From positions 1-6,411 of the forward strand of contig JBAUHN010000384.1 in assembly GCA_049680295.1 (NCBI GenBank): a stretch of DNA of 6,411 nt, given 5' to 3'. Both the position numbers and the translations under genes were made by a program. Below are positions 4,751-6,411 of the stretch, piece by piece. Within the stretch, counting starts at the first letter, position 1; every line of letters starts with the position of its first letter. A model generated the notes under the pieces. That model saw only the letters and a program-made list of their open reading frames with translations, was not told the origin of the DNA and searched no databases. Origin of the DNA: JBAUHN01 sp049680295. Lineage in GTDB: Bacteria > Pseudomonadota > Alphaproteobacteria > Rhodobacterales > Rhodobacteraceae.

Positions 4751-6411
4751 TTAATCCAGTTCGTATTTATTTTTGTAGTCCTCCGCCAATGACGATTCCT
4801 GATCTTCCTTTTTGAGGATGCAGTTCCCAACAACCAGCCATTCGATATCGGTGCCCATAAAGCACCGAAAAGCGTCCTCGGGCGAGCCGACGATCGGCTC
4901 TCCTCGGACATTGAAGGAGGTGTTCACCACCACCGGGCAGCCGGTCCGTTTTTTGAAGGCCGAAATCAGGGCGTGGTATCGCGGGTTCGTATCTTCGTGA
5001 ACGGTCTGAATACGTGCGGAGTAGTCGATGTGGGTGATTGCCGGAATTTCTGAGCGCACGACGTTCAGTTTTTCAATGCCAAACAAAGCTTCGTCTTCCG
5101 GGCGCATTTTTTTGCGAAGATCAGCCCGAACAGTGTCTACGAAAAGCATATAGGGGCTGTCATGGTCCATGTCGAACCAGTCAGCCATGTCTTCGCGCAA
5201 AACCGATGGTGCAAAGGGCCGAAAACTCTCGCGGAATTTTACTTTCAGGTTCAACAGCTTTTGCATCGTCTCAGAACGTGGATCGCCCAAGATCGACCGG
5301 CTTCCCAACGCTCTAGGGCCAAATTCCATGCGGCCGTTAAACCAGCCAACGGCCTTGCCGGCGGCCAAAGCGTCAGCCGTTTCGTCCACGACTTCCTCAA
5401 TTGGTTTGGTTTCATAGACGGCCCCCAGTTCTGACAGGCGGGCTTCGATCTCTGAGGTTTCATAGTCCGGTCCAAGATAGCTGCCCTGCATGGCGTCACG
5501 CTCGGACGGGTCTATCTGTCGATCATATCCCAACTCGTTATGATAGGCGCCATATGCGGCACCAAGGGCGCCACCGGCATCACCGGCGGCCGGTTGAATC
5601 CACACATCATCAAAGGCGCCATCCCGAAGGATTTTCCCGTTTGCAACGCAATTCAGTGCGACACCCCCCGCCATACAAAGATTGGGTATGCCGTATTCCT
5701 TGGCAAGGCTTCGGGTCATGTGAAGAACGATTTCTTCGGTCACCGCCTGAACGGACGCCGCCACATCCATATGAAACTGTTCCAATTGGTCTGTGTCAGG
5801 CTGGCGGACCGGGCGTCCAAAAAGCTTGGCAAACCGGTCATTGGTCATTGTCAGACCGGTGGCATAGTTAAAATACTGCTGATCCAACCGGTATGATCCG
5901 TCCGCTTTCAAATCAACCAGCTTGTCCAAAATCAGGTCTTTGAAAATCGGTTTGCCGTAAGGCGCAAGCCCCATAACCTTGTATTCGCCGCTATTGACCC
6001 GGAAGCCCGTGTAATAGGTGAAGGCCGAATAAAGCAGGCCCAGCGAATGTGGAAAATGCAGTTCCTTAACGATCTTAAGGTCTTTGCCTTTGCCAATCGC
6101 GACGGTTGTGGTTGCCCATTCGCCGACACCATCAAGCGTTAGAACGACAGCTTCTTCGAACGGTGAAGGGAAAAAAGCACTTGCTGCATGGCTGTAGTGG
6201 TGTTCCGAAAACAGCATCTTGTCGCGGATCGACAATTTGGGTTGGATTTTTCGCAACTCTTTCTGGATGAGGTCCTTCTGAAACAGCTTTTCACGGATCC
6301 AGACCGGTATCGCCATTCTGAACGATTGAAACCCGCGGGGCGCAGTTGCCACGTAAGTTTCCAAAAGCCTTTCAAACTTGAGAAAGGGTTTGTCATAGAA
6401 AACGATGTGGT
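4751..6411 (-). CDS. NodU/CmcH-family O-carbamoyltransferase (N-terminus beyond the window edge)
   Basis: Enzymes of this family move a carbamoyl group from carbamoyl phosphate, through an adenylated intermediate made with ATP, to a hydroxyl of a sugar, antibiotic or glycolipid (NodU, CmcH and TobZ are known examples). The frame is open to the right edge: residues upstream of the first TTG read HIVFYDKPFLKFERL, typical of the family, so that TTG is not the start. About 552 residues are visible; some 60-70 N-terminal residues, including the first phosphate-binding part of the fold, are missing. The Kae1-like domain shows the metal-binding HHYSHAASAFF and LTLDGVGEW, then MAGGVALNCVANGKI and an AGDAGGALGAA glycine-rich loop. 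The C-terminal domain shows MEFGPRALGSRSILGDPR, FRPFAPSVL and NTSFNVRGEPIV. There are no membrane helices, so it is cytoplasmic. The substrate cannot be inferred. The SGNH protein gene follows after 96 bases, suggesting both act on the same product. Confidence 0.93.
   Translation of the reverse strand, partial: HIVFYDKPFLKFERLLETYVATAPRGFQSFRMAIPVWIREKLFQKDLIQKELRKIQPKLSIRDKMLFSEHHYSHAASAFFPSPFEEAVVLTLDGVGEWATTTVAIGKGKDLKIVKELHFPHSLGLLYSAFTYYTGFRVNSGEYKVMGLAPYGKPIFKDLILDKLVDLKADGSYRLDQQYFNYATGLTMTNDRFAKLFGRPVRQPDTDQLEQFHMDVAASVQAVTEEIVLHMTRSLAKEYGIPNLCMAGGVALNCVANGKILRDGAFDDVWIQPAAGDAGGALGAAYGAYHNELGYDRQIDPSERDAMQGSYLGPDYETSEIEARLSELGAVYETKPIEEVVDETADALAAGKAVGWFNGRMEFGPRALGSRSILGDPRSETMQKLLNLKVKFRESFRPFAPSVLREDMADWFDMDHDSPYMLFVDTVRADLRKKMRPEDEALFGIEKLNVVRSEIPAITHIDYSARIQTVHEDTNPRYHALISAFKKRTGCPVVVNTSFNVRGEPIVGSPEDAFRCFMGTDIEWLVVGNCILKKEDQESSLAEDYKNKYELD

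Noticed and set aside
4651..4911. An 86-codon minus-strand frame across the carbamoyltransferase end.
   Set aside because: It overlaps the conserved C-terminus of the carbamoyltransferase in another frame and has low-complexity Arg/Asn-rich content.
1..6411. tRNA, rRNA, CRISPR array, insertion sequence, toxin-antitoxin or phage genes.
   Set aside because: No cloverleaf, spaced direct repeats, transposase-like protein or terminal inverted repeats were seen on either strand.

Overview
The window holds two blocks of genes, all read from the minus strand. The proteins and the gene order norC-norB-norQ-norD point to an alphaproteobacterium, most likely a marine roseobacter-type member of the Rhodobacterales. 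This rests on recognising protein families and on a base composition that by eye is slightly over half G+C, not on a database match.

Right block (about 3374 to 6411). In transcription order it begins with a NodU/CmcH-type O-carbamoyltransferase whose N-terminus lies beyond the right edge. After a 96-base gap comes a membrane-anchored SGNH hydrolase-like protein with a complete Ser/Asp/His set. Pairs like this usually belong to loci that modify surface polysaccharides, glycolipids or secondary metabolites. The substrate cannot be read from this window.

Middle (3096 to 3373). This 278-base non-coding gap carries the promoter of the denitrification block. It contains a perfect TTGCG-N4-CGCAA inverted repeat of the FNR/NnrR type, exactly 32 bases (centre to centre) upstream of a TATCGT -10-like hexamer. 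A strong AGGAGG ribosome site lies further down. A separate perfect 12-bp palindrome (GCCCATATGGGC) sits 39 bp upstream of the first repeat. A weak hairpin with a short T run may end the hydrolase transcript.

Left block (1 to 3095). A cytochrome c-dependent nitric oxide reductase operon: norC (membrane-anchored cytochrome c), norB (12-helix catalytic subunit with all expected haem b, haem b3 and FeB ligands and key glutamates), norQ (MoxR-type AAA+ ATPase) and the start of norD (N-terminal 160 residues; its von Willebrand A region lies past the left edge). The norC stop overlaps the norB ribosome site, norB and norQ overlap by four bases, and norD follows norQ after four bases, so the operon is tightly coupled. 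Together the genes make and activate the enzyme that reduces NO to N2O at the cytoplasmic membrane under low oxygen.

I found no tRNA, rRNA, CRISPR array, transposase or integrase. The least ordinary points are the promoter architecture, the unexplained palindrome, and a glycan-type modification pair next to the nor operon. I see no convincing evidence for a wholly new system.
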